Assembly (NCBI RefSeq): GCF_030253575.1
Contig: NC_080564.1
Location: 10,928,501 to 10,992,500, forward strand
Length of the DNA: 64,000 nucleotides
Direction: 5' to 3'
Source: Rhododendron vialii
Lineage: Eukaryota > Streptophyta > Magnoliopsida > Ericales > Ericaceae
The position numbers were made by a program, and so were the translations under genes. Positions 47,731-58,982 of the stretch are shown here, in pieces (position 1 is the stretch's first letter; each line of letters opens with the position of its first letter). Below the pieces are notes generated by a model that was given only the letters and a program-made list of their open reading frames with translations, ran no database searches and was not told where the DNA came from.

Positions 47731-49820
47731 TCAAGTTGGTACATAGATGTCACACATGCCCAACTTGCCCAAAAATTTTGAGAACACTCGACTTGACACT
47801 GCTTTGGTAAGAATATCAGCCAGCTGATCTTCCGAGCGAATCTGAGGCAACTCCACAATTTTCTCGTCCAATTTTTCCTTAATGAAGAATCTGTCGACCT
47901 CTACATGCTTGGTACGATCATGTTGTACCGGATTATGAGCAATATCACATACTGCTTTATTGTCACAATAAAGTTGTATTGATTGCCTTGGCGGATAGCC
48001 CAAATCCACTAAGAGTAGTCTCAACCACAACGCTTCACATATTCCAAGTGCCATACCGCGGAATTCAGCCTCCGTGCTTGAACGAGCAACAACGTTCTGT
48101 TTTTTGCTTCTCCACGTAACAAGATTACCACCGACAAAGGTGAAATATCCAGAAGTAGATCGTCTGTCATCAATCGCGCCAGCCCAGTCAGCATCAGTGT
48201 AGGCATCTACGTTCTGACAGTCAACATTTTTAGTAAAAAGTATGCTCTTGCCAGGAGCAAACTTCAGATATCTCAAAATGCGCATAAAAGCATTCATATG
48301 TTGTTCGCCCGGATTATGCATGAACTGACTCACAATGCTCAACGCGTAGGCAAGATCTGGCCTTTTATGAGCTAAGTACATCAATCTTCCAACGAGCCAT
48401 TGATATCTACCTTTATCAACAGGCACCTAATTAACCTTGACACACAATTTCAACCCTTCTTCCACTGGTGTATCAGCGGGTTGACATGCTAACATACCAA
48501 ATTCTTGTAACAAATCTAAGGCATATTTTCTTTGAGACAAAAAAATACCTTTATCAGATCGAGACACTTCAATCCCAAAAAAATATTTCAATTGACGTCC
48601 TTCATTTCAAACTCACTTGACAAATAACTCTGAAGAGCCGCCCTCTCTTCAGGATCATTTCCTGTAACCACCATGTCATCAACGTATACAATAAGGGCAG
48701 TAATCTTACCATCCTGTTTCTTAAAGAATAAAGTGTGATCTGAATTACTCTGATGGTATCCAAAGGCTCTCATGGATTTTGTGAGCTTGCCGAACCAAGC
48801 TCTCGGAGACTGCTTCAACCCATACAGAGATTTCTTTAATTTGCACACCTTTTGACAGTGTACTTCTTGTATCATGCAACCTGGTGATAAATCCATGTAT
48901 ACTTCTTCAGACAACTCACCATGTAGGAAGGTGTTTTTCACAACGAATTGTTGTAATGGCCAATCCAAGTTTGCAGCTATGGACAACAAGACTTTAATTG
49001 TGTTGATCTTAGCTACTGGTGCAAATGTTTCTGTATAATCTATCCCATAGGTTTGAGAGTACCCATTTGCCACCAGCCTTGCCTTAAAGCGTTCAATTGT
49101 GCCATCTACTTTGTGCTTCACAGTATAAACCCACCGACATCCAACTGGTTTCTTCCCCGGTGGACGGTCAACAAGTTCCCAAGTGTCATTCCACTGCAAA
49201 GACTGCATTTCTTCATTCATAACGGCTTTCCACCTTGGGTCAGCTAAGGCTTCCTACACACTATTAGGAATAGATACAGCAGATAATTGATTTACAAATG
49301 ACTTATTCGATTCTGACAAGCGATGGTTAGACACAAAATGACTCATGGGGTATTTAACTTTACTAGGAAGTTCAGGTTCATATGTGGGCTTAGGAATACC
49401 TCTAGTTTGACGCAATGGGAGTTGTTTTCTAGACGGTACATGCCCTAAATCAGGAACATCCTCAGCAAACGATTGATGTGGTGCTTGTGGTGTAAAGGAT
49501 TCGTGCTGAGATATATCCTTTGGATGATGTTCCTCACTTTCCTAAGCGTTGTGATATTCATCGCTACGGTGTTCCATTCCGCTGTGATGTTCTTCACCGC
49601 TGTGATATTCATCACTATGATCAAGTTCGCTTACAATTCTGTCGGCAGGTTCAGGCTCATTCGTATCTAACTTCTCAGGTTTAGGGATTAGAAGATCATA
49701 GTCTAGAGACTCATAGTCTATACTTTGAACTTCTTCTTGGTTCCCCCCTTGAAGTTCAGACCTAGAGGAATAGTACATAGAGTCTTCATGAAAAACAACA
49801 TCTAATGTCACAAACATCCG
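47731..49820 (-). pseudogene. Copia B integrase tail, reverse transcriptase and RNase H, interrupted
   Basis: The same frame continues past the TAA with a Glu/Asp/His-rich linker. TAG codons follow at about 49541 and 49254 (the latter where Copia A has Gln in NSVQEALADPRW). The RT part (49220-48588) has KARLVANGYSQTYGIDY, KSLYGLKQSPRAW and catalytic YVDDMVV. A deletion of about four bases near 48593 shifts the frame after EFEMKD. RNase H (48426-47731) keeps TDADWAG, SSTEAEFRGMA and KHVEVDRFF and ends next to the purine tract. Confidence 0.9.
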
Positions 49821-49853
49821 TTTGGTTGGAGGGTGATAGCAGTTGTACCCCTT

Positions 49854-52124
49854 TTAATGAGCAGCATACCCTAGAAAGACACATCGCAATGCTCGAGGTG
49901 TCAATTTGTTTCGCTGATGTTTATGAAGATGTACGAATGCTACACAACCAAAAACATGGGGTGGTAAGTTGGGTACAGCTGGAGCAGTGACCGCTTCAGA
50001 GAGAGCCTGAAATGGTGTCTTGAAATGAATAGTGCTGAAAGGAACTCGGTTGATCAAATATGCGGCAGAAGTAAGTGCATGTCCCCAATATGATAGAGGC
50101 ATATGTGCTTCTATTAATGAAGCACGTACAAACTCTAACAAATGACGATTTTTTCGCTCCGCCACCCCATTCTGCTGGGGTGTATCAGGACAGGTAGTTT
50201 GATGAATGGTCCCATGAGCTTCCAAATATCGCTTCAATTCAGAGCTTACATATGCACCTCCATTATCACTCCGGAGGACTTGTACCTGGGCATTATACTG
50301 ACTACGGATCATCCTATCAAATTTCTGAAACAACAAGTTAACTTCACTTTTGGATTTCATTAAGCATACCCAAGTCATCCTGGTACAGTCATCAATAAAA
50401 GTAACAAACCAACGTGAACCATCCAAGGTAGTAAATTTAGATGGACCCCAAACATCAGAATGTATGATCATAAAAGGGAGTGGGCTTTTATTTAAACTTA
50501 ATGGAAAAGATGTGCGATGACTCTTAGAGAGTTCACAAATATCACACTTAAAACTAGTAACATCAAGCTTTTCGAATAAACTAGGGAACAACTTTTTCAG
50601 ATAACCAAAGGATGCATGCCCCAAGCGTCGATGCCACAGCCATATCTCAGATTTATTCTTCTTCCCCTCAGAATCTCCTATTGTCAGAGCTTGACGCAAC
50701 TGGGCTGAACTCTTTGACCCCAAGTCTAAATAATATAGCTTCCCTTGCCTAACACCACAACCAATCGTCTGCCTTGTTTGGATGTCCTTAAACACACAAG
50801 ATTTATGCCAAAAAATAACGACACAAGATAAGGCAGTGGTTATTTGAGAAACTGACAAAAGATTATAATCTAAAGCGGGAACAACCAAAACAGAGTCCAA
50901 ATTCAAAGTGTCAGTGAGGGACAAGGATTCTTCCCCAACAATCGGGATCAAGGTACCATTGGTAGTAGAAACAGAACTTTGTGAGGAAGTTTTCAGATGT
51001 GAAACTTGTCTAGAATCAAATGTCATATGGTCCGAAACACCAGAATCAATTATCCATGTACTATTAGAAACAGCGTCAGAAATATTTAAAACCTTACCAC
51101 CATTACCTGCCGTTGCTGCTAATGCCGAGATGTGTCCAGCCACGGGTTGACTAGCCCCTTCATTTTCTGTTGTTGCTTCAACAACCGCAGCGGCGGAGAC
51201 CTTCTTGGAATTCTTCTTCTTTGAATCACGATTATGATCCCACCATTCGGGATACCCCACCAGTTCATAGCATCGACTTTTTGTGTGACCAACTTGATCA
51301 CAGTGAGTACATTTATAGGAAGATTTATCGCCACCAGTAGCACCCTTAGGATGGCTGGACTTCGTTCGGTCCTGCTGGTGTTGAGAGGACCAGTTTTGAG
51401 TGGACTTGTTACGAGTTGCCATGGCGGAGGCTTCAAAATTCTCTACTTGCCCGTTCATCACTCCACGTCGGACATCTTCACGGCGAACTAGGGCATAGCA
51501 CTCTTCTAATTCAGGGATAGGATCCTTCCTCAAGATTTCGCCACGCACTTGCTCTAAATCACCTTCTAATCCAGCGAGAAAGATATGCACCCTTTGTCGT
51601 TGAAGCGAGTTTTGATAAGATGCAACATCTGTCTCGTTTACCATGACCACTTTATCACGATGATCCAACTCACTGAAGATTTCAGTCAGTTCTCCATAAT
51701 ATATAGAGAGTGATTTGCCATTTTGTTTGGCAGAGAAAGCCCTCTGGTTCAAAGTAAAAACCTGTAATTCATCTGCTCCATCATAAAAGGCTTTAGACAG
51801 AGCTTTCCAAATATCGCGTGCCGTAGGTAAGCGAATGTATCGCTTCATGATCTCCGGGGACATAGACATCAGCAACCATCTTTTGACCTTCTGATTGTCT
51901 GCGTACCACTTTTCATAGCCTTCATCTTTCTCCGTAGGTGGCGGCGATGTGCCACGAATGAAAGAGAGTTTCTCCTTCTCAGCAATATGCATCTCCAACA
52001 TTTGAAACCACAGATCATAGTTGGTCTCAGTCAATACAATTCCTGCATTGAATGATGAACCTTCGTGTTGAATAATGATGGGGGTAGATTTGGTGCCAGA
52101 TGTTTCAGAACCTGACTCACCCAT
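49854..52124 (-). CDS. Copia B gag-protease-integrase ORF, 756 aa
   Basis: Starts at 52124 (MGESGSETSG), 50 bases after the primer-binding site. Gag core to about residue 230. Zinc knuckle CTHCDQVGHTKSRC at about 273-286. Protease site DSGVSDHM at about 357-364 (the usual core is DSGATDHM, so two neighbours of the catalytic Asp-Ser-Gly differ). Integrase zinc-binding HRRLGH…CDICELSKSH, then catalytic D in HSDVWG (about 553), D in RSDNGGAY (about 617) and E in NGVAERKNRH (about 655). The frame stops at TAA within GYAAH-stop-KGYNCYHPP. Copia A has Gln there, so a single CAA-to-TAA change likely ends it. Confidence 0.92.
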   Translation of the reverse strand: MGESGSETSGTKSTPIIIQHEGSSFNAGIVLTETNYDLWFQMLEMHIAEKEKLSFIRGTSPPPTEKDEGYEKWYADNQKVKRWLLMSMSPEIMKRYIRLPTARDIWKALSKAFYDGADELQVFTLNQRAFSAKQNGKSLSIYYGELTEIFSELDHRDKVVMVNETDVASYQNSLQRQRVHIFLAGLEGDLEQVRGEILRKDPIPELEECYALVRREDVRRGVMNGQVENFEASAMATRNKSTQNWSSQHQQDRTKSSHPKGATGGDKSSYKCTHCDQVGHTKSRCYELVGYPEWWDHNRDSKKKNSKKVSAAAVVEATTENEGASQPVAGHISALAATAGNGGKVLNISDAVSNSTWIIDSGVSDHMTFDSRQVSHLKTSSQSSVSTTNGTLIPIVGEESLSLTDTLNLDSVLVVPALDYNLLSVSQITTALSCVVIFWHKSCVFKDIQTRQTIGCGVRQGKLYYLDLGSKSSAQLRQALTIGDSEGKKNKSEIWLWHRRLGHASFGYLKKLFPSLFEKLDVTSFKCDICELSKSHRTSFPLSLNKSPLPFMIIHSDVWGPSKFTTLDGSRWFVTFIDDCTRMTWVCLMKSKSEVNLLFQKFDRMIRSQYNAQVQVLRSDNGGAYVSSELKRYLEAHGTIHQTTCPDTPQQNGVAERKNRHLLEFVRASLIEAHMPLSYWGHALTSAAYLINRVPFSTIHFKTPFQALSEAVTAPAVPNLPPHVFGCVAFVHLHKHQRNKLTPRALRCVFLGYAAH

Positions 52125-52162
52125 GGTTTAAGGATTCAAAGAAGAATAATTTTGGGTTTCTA

Positions 52163-52174
52163 GCTCTGATACCA
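52163..52174 (-). other. Primer-binding site of Copia B
   Basis: Minus strand TGGTATCAGAGC, complementary to initiator tRNA-Met, with no gap to the LTR end. Confidence 0.9.
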
Positions 52175-52392
52175 AGTTCAAATCAGAGAAAAGAATCAAT
52201 TATTATTCATACCATTGCAACCTATACACGTACATATTTATATATGACTGAGGCCATATAATCAAGCCAAATCCCTACAATTAAGCCTATCTAATCTCTA
52301 AGCTAGGAAAGAATAACAATTACAAGATAATTACATGATCTCCGTGATTCACAGTAATCAGGAGTGATTCGCGGTAACGGGATATTGTAACA
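52175..52392 (-). repeat. 5' LTR of Copia B
   Basis: 218 bp, next to the tRNA-Met primer-binding site on the inside and GATTA on the outside. Confidence 0.93.
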
Positions 52393-52466
52393 GATTACAT
52401 CCCAACAAAAAATGAAAAAATCCAAACGGTTAAAAAGGAGTACCAATCAACTTATTTTGAGATTAC

Positions 52467-53946
52467 TAGGTGAGCTGCGCGTGTCAGCACGCGAAGTCTC
52501 ATGCCTGTGAATTTTGTGCCCGTAATGTAGTGGTAAGTTTCATGAAAAAGTTTTTACGTATGTACATTGAGACAAACATAAGCCTGCTCTTTCGACACAG
52601 AACTATTAACTCACAAACTCAACTATTTCATTTAATAAGCAGTTATTACATCCTAACACACAAAAAGCCCCTTGGAATAGGAATAGATAGCAAGAGCATT
52701 TCTTTTTAGCCAAAAAGGTAGATTGTTGATTACTGGCTAGAAGAAAAGGACCAAGAAGGAAGAAAGTGCTCCTTTAGAGCCTCATTTTCCGGCTCAAACT
52801 CATTAGTCAAGACTTTCGTTCTTTAGACTAACCTATGACCAAACTAAAATGCATTCTTCACTCTTTTTCACATACACCCCGTTCACTCGTTGGGCTTATT
52901 TTCAAACTAGCACAGTCTTTGTATCCACTATCCATTGGTGGGAATGCTCCATCAAATCTTTGATATGCTTTGTGTTCAACGATTTTTTGTGAGGGCAACT
53001 AGCAAACCAAACTGGACAGGTAGATTGTTTCTTGGCCACAACTTTGATGGATGAGAGATGAGAACTGTGGCAAAATTTAAGCGTGAGTCTGAGTACTTCC
53101 TTCTCTCAGTATTCGCCTAAAACAAACAATTGAGCACCTGCAAAGCAGAACTAAAGTAACTTTTACTGCCCCCCAAAAAAAAATAAAGGGGCAAAAACTC
53201 AACCATCTTTCATGTTGTCAAGAAGTTGAAGGATGGGAGAATGCAACAAAGCCAACTCTGTGTTGTATGAGCATGAAAGGGGCATTGACTATCTTTATCT
53301 ACCCTTAAAAAGTATGTAGAAAAGTATTGAGAATGAACCTAATCCACATAATTTACTCTTTGGATATCTTCTCCGGCTTTCTAAGCCAAAAAGCATCAAG
53401 ATGAAAAAACCCTGTTACTGAAAGCAAAAACCCAAAAATGATTAAAATGAAAGTCCTAAACAATCAGCTTTCCACGGCCTTAAAGTTAATTGGTCCATAA
53501 GCCAAAATTTTCAAGACGAAAAAAGTCATAAATTGTGGCGCTTGCATCAAATACCTCCATTAGATTTATATTAGCATTCAATAGAATGATAAGGCTATGA
53601 AAGCAAGTAAATATTTAGAAGTTCTCTTAAATTATGAATGGAAAAAGTGATACAAGCACACGTTCAACTAATAGCATTTGGCAACAATATAGGGGATACC
53701 CTTATTGTGCATCTTTTATAAAACTGAAAGCCTCATGGTTGAACTACATTGTTTGAATTGCAGCAAATACTGGTTCAAGGCCGCTATTATGATGCTTTAG
53801 CTGTCAATAAAGGATATTGTAGAGTTAAAATATGAAGCTGCAAAACTTCAACTTCTTGCACAATAACTTCTCAAGATATAGGAGGAAAAAGATGCAAATC
53901 AAGCAAAATTTTAGTCCGTGATTCGTAAAGCCACCAGTAGGTGCTA
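52467..53946. other. Spacer, nothing recognised
   Basis: About 1.5 kb with no supported ORF, inverted repeat or element. Confidence 0.5.
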
Positions 53947-54628
53947 CATAGTGTCACGCCCTCGATTTTCAACATAATAAAGTAATACATTTCAATAAAA
54001 GAGAAACCTCGCATATCATATACGTTACCCAAATGAGTTTCCCACCTGTTTAATTTACAAACAAGTCCTTAAGTTTAGATAATTACAACTTTAGTCAAAA
54101 GAAAATTCAGTAATAATTAGTTACAAAACCACCTTTAACAAAATGAGATCTTCACAAAGATGACGAAATAACCAGTGAAGTCAGCTTCCAAAAGTCTTTT
54201 ACTGTCAAGCACACAATGCATGCAATAATTTGCCCGGCATCAGAACCTGAAAAGAAAGATTTGGTTGAGCTACACTAGCCCAGTAGAAAATTCTAAACTC
54301 AAGCTATATGTAATTTGAATGAACCATGCACCGAGAATGGATGAGTACTGACAGATACGCCTATACCACAAATGACTACCAACAAGCTGCGTATTATCGC
54401 CTAAGAGTCCTAGACTTCAGATCAATGTCACTATCCGTTTACTTCTTTAACTAGTTACGTTATTAAACTCACGTCATCCCACATTTGTCTATAATCAAAT
54501 CAAAATATCTTATTATTCTTCGTATGGTAGTACAATCTTTCTCGTGTCCACATTGATCTTCATTAAATCCCTTAATTGCAACACCTTTCTTTTCCTTTAA
54601 TCCGGTATTTCCCATCAAATAATCACTA

Positions 54629-54855
54629 GGGTCACCTCGGGTCTAGTTCCCTCGAGCGCAGGGTCACCCCGAGTCTTTTCCCTCAATAACAATAATCAGG
54701 TGGGGTCACCTTGGGTCTAGTTCCCTCGAGCGCAGGGTCACCCCAAGTCTTTTCCTCCAATAATATGAATCAGTTGGGTCACCTCGGGTCTAGTTCCCTC
54801 GAGCGCAGGGTCACCCCGAGTCTTTTCCCTCAATAACGACCACTTGGGTCACCTT
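54629..54855. repeat. Three-unit tandem repeat (about 73 bp) inside the solo LTR
   Basis: Unit: GGGTCACCTCGGGTCTAGTT, CCCTCGAGCGCA, GGGTCACCCCGAGTCTTTTCC, then a variable CAATAA-containing tail. Starts near 54629, 54703 and 54776. Each unit itself contains two GGGTCACC half-repeats. Confidence 0.92.
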
Positions 54856-55569
54856 TCACACTTTTCACAATCGACATCATTTCATAATCAATTTCATCAT
54901 CCCTTTAACGGTTATACCACTGAATTTTAATTAGTCATTATGTGACTCCACAAATATACATGTTCATGCCCCCTCTTTTGTTTACATACCCGCATCTTAC
55001 ATGACGTACTAAGCCCATACATAAATTCCTACAATACTCTGTCCATTAGTTATTCACTTTCATTCCGCTTCCCATTTCACAAACATCCATTCATTCAATT
55101 AAATCCAAAGACCATTTAATCAATCGCATGGTATTATAAGACCAACAATCTACCATATCGCATATACTCAAATACACACGTCCTCACCGTACCCCTAAGT
55201 ACACCCCCGTACCTTCGCATACCACATATCAACCCACGACTAGACTCTACGATGCCCGATTATCTAGTTTCTATACTCGGAGTCTGTAAAAGCATGCACT
55301 GTGGGAATCTAAGAATCTTACGAGTTAAGAGAGAAAACGGATTGCAAAACTACTCATCAAATCCCTAGACATGTTCACTCTAGTCCATTGAATGCCACTC
55401 TAAGTGAGGAACGAGTAATACTCACCAAAACACTTGGAATGATGCGTAAACAAACTCATAAGAGTCAAAGAAAAGCTTCGACATACGAGTTGAAGGATAT
55501 AGGGAAGCAGCTGAAAGATACTGCAGCAGCTCAAATAAGCAGGTGAAAGCAGGTGAAACTTCTAGTCTC

Positions 55570-55964
55570 CTACCGGTAGGCAAGCAAGTCCTACCGGTAG
55601 AACTTGAAAACAGAAAGGCTAACATTCCGGTAAAACCTAGACCTACCGGTAGGTGAACAAGTCCTACCGGTAGAAACTCCAATTCACGTAACCTACCGGT
55701 AGGCAAGCAAGTCCTACCGGTAGAACTTGGGAACAGAAAGGCCAACGTTCAAATTTGTGCTTGACCTACCGGTAGGTAAGGAATCCCTACCGGTAGAAGT
55801 TCGATACGTTGAGCAGCTTTTGAGCTGCTGCTGTACGTTTGAGCTGGTTACGAAGGAATTTCTCAATCGTTCTACCGGTAGGTGAAGAGTTCCTACCGGT
55901 AGGGAATCGATTTTCTGGTAAAGTAACAACGTTCTACCGGTAGAAGGGACGGGCCTACCGGTAG
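55570..55964. repeat. Six pairs of palindrome CTACCGGTAG, 21-bp spacing
   Basis: Twelve exact copies start at 55570/55591, 55643/55664, 55693/55714, 55766/55787, 55872/55893 and 55934/55955. Within every pair the distance is 21 bp, about two helical turns. The 11-base linkers vary (GCAAGCAAGTC, GTGAACAAGTC, GTAAGGAATCC and others). Lies in the last quarter of the solo LTR. Confidence 0.97.
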
Positions 55965-56642
55965 GAAACCAGGAAAAACAGACAATTCTGACAGCAACTA
56001 CGAATTTTCAATCCAAACTCAAACACAACATTACAAGCACGATTTATGCACTAAATCACTCATAAAACATATAAAGAGAGGTAGAATTCCCTACCTCAAG
56101 TGATTCGATCGAAACCCAAGCGATTGATCAAGCCCTAGACTCCGAAAACTTCAAAATCAACCGAATCTCCTCCTCCGAGCGAAACCCACGAAATTTCAAG
56201 CTCAACAACGTGAATGGATGAAGGTTTGGAGGTTATTTACCATGGGTTTTGAGTCCGGGTTGGAGAGGGAAAAAGAGAGTGTGTGTGTCGAGAGAGAGGG
56301 AGAGCCGAGAGAGAGACAGCCGAGAGAAAGAAGAAGAAAAAAAAAAAAATGAAAAGGGGAAAGATGTTCCCTGGGAATAATAGAGGTGAGGGAAATAATC
56401 CCATGCCCTCACACCACACACTCACACATGCAACTCTCATCTATTTACCTTTATATCCTTCCACAAATACGCCATTCCATATATCCACACCGTTTATCTC
56501 GACAAGCCGTACAATTATATAAAAAAAAAAAAAAAAAAAAAATATATAGGCCTAAAATACGGGTCTTTACACATAGGGTGAAGTTACAAGGCATTTGAGG
56601 AAGCTTTTTCAATCATAAGCTAGAAGACACATATATTAAATA

Positions 56643-56730
56643 AAGAGGAGGATGTGACGGTGCACCATTTTTGGCTGCTGATTTTTGAGTTGAGGAGTAC
56701 TTTGCTAGAACGTTTGAAATGGAGGGAATT
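56643..56730 (-). pseudogene. Inverted 5' fragment of a second UGT gene
   Basis: Positions 56643-56675 on the minus strand are identical over 33 nt to 61054-61086, spanning the ATG and first codons of the UGT gene. Upstream similarity continues with gaps through ACTCAAAAATCAGC and AATTCC..C..TTCAAACG, that is to about 56730. The match stops after about 20 coding bases, so only the 5' leader and start survive. It lies 70 bases beyond the solo LTR. Confidence 0.85.
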
Positions 56731-57522
56731 GACATTGAGAAGATTGTTACCATGTCAATGGAAGTGAGTTGTTCCAGTGGTTGGATTCTGTAGGCAAAAA
56801 TGGTTCTGATTTTGAATATTCACTCCCAGGCCCAGAGCTAAGTCTAGAGATTTTAGTTGCTACTTTCTTCTAGACATCCTGCCAAACAAACATAATGTCT
56901 ACAAACATATTGTCAACCATCAAACTTGCTCTATCGAATTCTAGTTCATATTGTCTTATGTTTCTCAGTACTCAACTAGAAGTAGAAGAAGATCGAAAAT
57001 TACATTTCCTTGATGGAGAACTAGCTAGCGTTTGTGCCCGTTCAATGCATGAGATAAAAAAATAACATTGGTTTTTTGGCCCGTATATCGAACGGGTACA
57101 ACGCTAGTAATAGAAAATATAGTTTAATTATTTTTCGGTCCGTGTTCGATGCACGTACGCTAGCATTAGTCTCATATACAAGGAAACACATGTGGTGAAA
57201 TATGAATTTGAAATACCAAGTGATGGTGCCTAGGAGTATAGAATAATTTTCCCTCTCCCACGTTTCTCTCTCTCCCTCTCTCTAAACATAGACAAAAAAA
57301 ATACAAAAATCTAGAAAATTTGAATTGGGGGTTTGGATGGTTTTAAAGACGATGAGTGCTAAGAACAGAGAAAATGGGCAAAGAAAAGACGCTTAAAGTG
57401 TACATAAACGGCTCAGATTCACTATACACTTTAAGCGTATTTTTTTTGCACTTAGCATTTCTCTTTAAAGACAGAACACATTTGCTTAATATGTGTATTT
57501 TATACATATATATATATATATG

Positions 57523-57585
<63 letters not shown>

Positions 57586-58232
57586 AGATTCTGTAGTCTA
57601 AACTCAGCAACTTTAGTAGTTGTTACTGTAGTAACCAATCAATCAACTTGATACACCATCCACCCCTTGTATAACTCCTCATAAGATCATGGGAAAAGCA
57701 AGGATAAAGCTAGTAAATAAGTATTATACTGACTTTGAGGTGTTAAATACTCCATATGTAATGGAGTGCTCGAGCACTAATTTGTTAAGTACTACAGTAA
57801 CTTCTTTAAACTTGATTTGAAAACTTTACGAGTTTCGAAAAAGATGTTAAAACTAAGCAATCTTAAATATTTCAGACATAAGCAGTAAATTGAACAAGTC
57901 ACGGAGTACCTTGTTCAAAGGTTTGAAAACTTTTTTACCTTCGCTCGGTTTATTCAGTGTGAAAACTTGATGAACTTCAAAAATATTCCAGCTTGATTTA
58001 TCTGGGTACAAAACCAATCGAACAAGTTTTTAATGACCTGAATATGAATCAAATTAAAGAAGCTTGATTCATTTATTTGCTGTAATCAGGATGCATTACT
58101 TGTAGTAGAAATGCTTGTCGTATTATTCGGCCTTTCTCAGGGATTAACTGAGACAGACGACATCCAAAATTAACAAATATAAATAGCTTGGAACAAAGTA
58201 GCAACAAATAACTAAGTCTAGAGATTTAGAGA
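56731..58232. other. Spacer with small hairpins and microsatellite
   Basis: No gene. Inverted words CTAGCGTTTGTGCCCGTTC (about 57025) and its partner ACGGGTACAACGCTAG (about 57093) suggest a tiny element. A perfect 13-bp hairpin (CGCTTAAAGTGTA … TACACTTTAAGCG) lies at about 57390-57441. A TA-rich microsatellite is listed separately. Confidence 0.55.
57508..57588. repeat. (TA)n microsatellite with TATGTATG interruptions
   Basis: About 80 bases of alternating TA with a few TATG steps. Confidence 0.95.
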
Positions 58233-58644
58233 GACTCAAAATACCATTTCACCATTTAATCAACTAGGATTGTTTGTGGGGACCCGGAGGCGGGCCCCGC
58301 TGACTCGTCTGTTCTATGCACGTAGTAGAACTGTACACCATTGGTGCCAAAATTAATTTGGATAAAATTATATTTTTTATCTGTTAAAGAATTTGACAGG
58401 TCAAAAAATAATACTAACCATTTTGTACGGGTTTAAAATTTATTTTTAGATAAACCAATTGAACCAAATAAATTGAATCCACCTCCCTTTTTTTTTTTTT
58501 TGGGGGATGCACAGTAACTGACATGGATTGTGTGGCAAACTTTATGTAGTGAAATTTGACACCAAATACGACTTTAATACGGAGTATTTTTTTTTCCGAC
58601 AAAAGATATCAACGGATGCTAATTGAATGATTAGTTAAAATTCT

Positions 58645-58982
58645 TTCCACCTGTGGTTATGAGCCCCACCAGGCATTTTTTGTTATAATCTGAACCGTCC
58701 ATCTTGTAGGGTCCGTAGAATAGTATATCCACGTAAAAATCAGTTTGATCGGATATAATAGGTATATTAAAAATCAAATCTCGGTTTAGGAAATTGATAG
58801 TTTAACTTCAAAATCTATGACTGTCCATTCTGTAAACCAAAATTCAAGTTTTGATACTCCTATCGATATCCAATCAAGCTAATTTTTTTCATGGATATAC
58901 TACTATACATATCTTACAAGATGAACGGTTCAGATTATAAAAAAAAATTCTTGTGGAGCCCTTAGATAGAGGTGGAAACCGC
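58645..58982. mobile_element. Foldback MITE specific to copy 2
   Basis: The left end TTTCCACCTGTGG…TTATAATCTGAACCGTCCATCTTGTA pairs with the complement of the right end, GTTTCCACCTCTA…TTATAATCTGAACCGTTCATCTTGTA. Arms are about 70 bp. The corresponding place in copy 1 (about 46080-46090) has no such sequence. Confidence 0.75.

Larger units (their letters stand above)
47486..52392 (-). mobile_element. Copia retrotransposon B, structurally complete, 4907 bp
   Basis: LTRs at 47486-47723 (238 bp) and 52175-52392 (218 bp). The length difference is a 19-bp duplication (TAGATATTCTAGGAAAGAA) plus one base. Target duplication GATTA lies at 47481-47485 and 52393-52397. The primer-binding site adjoins the 5' LTR and the purine tract TTGAGGGGGAG adjoins the 3' LTR. 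On the minus strand the LTR starts TGTTAC but ends AACT rather than CA. The long gag-integrase frame is intact; downstream parts have stops and one frameshift. Confidence 0.95.
45472..52466. repeat. Segmental duplication copy 1 (with insertions)
   Basis: From GACTCAAAATACCATTTCAC to TCAACTTATTTTGAGATTA this matches 58233-60039 in order. Shared phrases include CAAAATTAATTT, AAAGAATTTCACAG, CAATTCTTGAATTG, GTTTGACT and AAAATATGTTGTA. Copy 1 additionally holds a Stowaway MITE (45649-45920), about 500 bp around 46610-47160 and Copia B (47486-52392). Confidence 0.85.
53952..56571 (+). mobile_element. Solo LTR, 2620 bp, probably Ty3/Gypsy
   Basis: It begins TGTCACGCCCTCGATTTTC and ends AATACGGGTCTTTACA. 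The target duplication CATAG flanks it exactly (53947-53951 and 56572-56576). TG…CA ends, the 5-bp duplication and lack of coding domains mark a solo LTR left by recombination. The TGTCACGCCC start and large size favour Gypsy. It contains a three-unit tandem repeat and twelve CTACCGGTAG palindromes. The orientation given assumes TGTCACG is the 5' end. Confidence 0.85.

Noticed and set aside
55422-55929. Minus-strand frames over the CTACCGGTAG array
   Set aside because: They arise from the palindromic repeat; no independent start context or domain supports a protein, though a fossil coding origin is kept as an alternative in the findings.
55570-55964. Regularly spaced repeats resembling a CRISPR array
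   Set aside because: Units are 10-bp palindromes with 11-base linkers in irregularly spaced pairs, inside a plant LTR; CRISPR arrays do not occur there.
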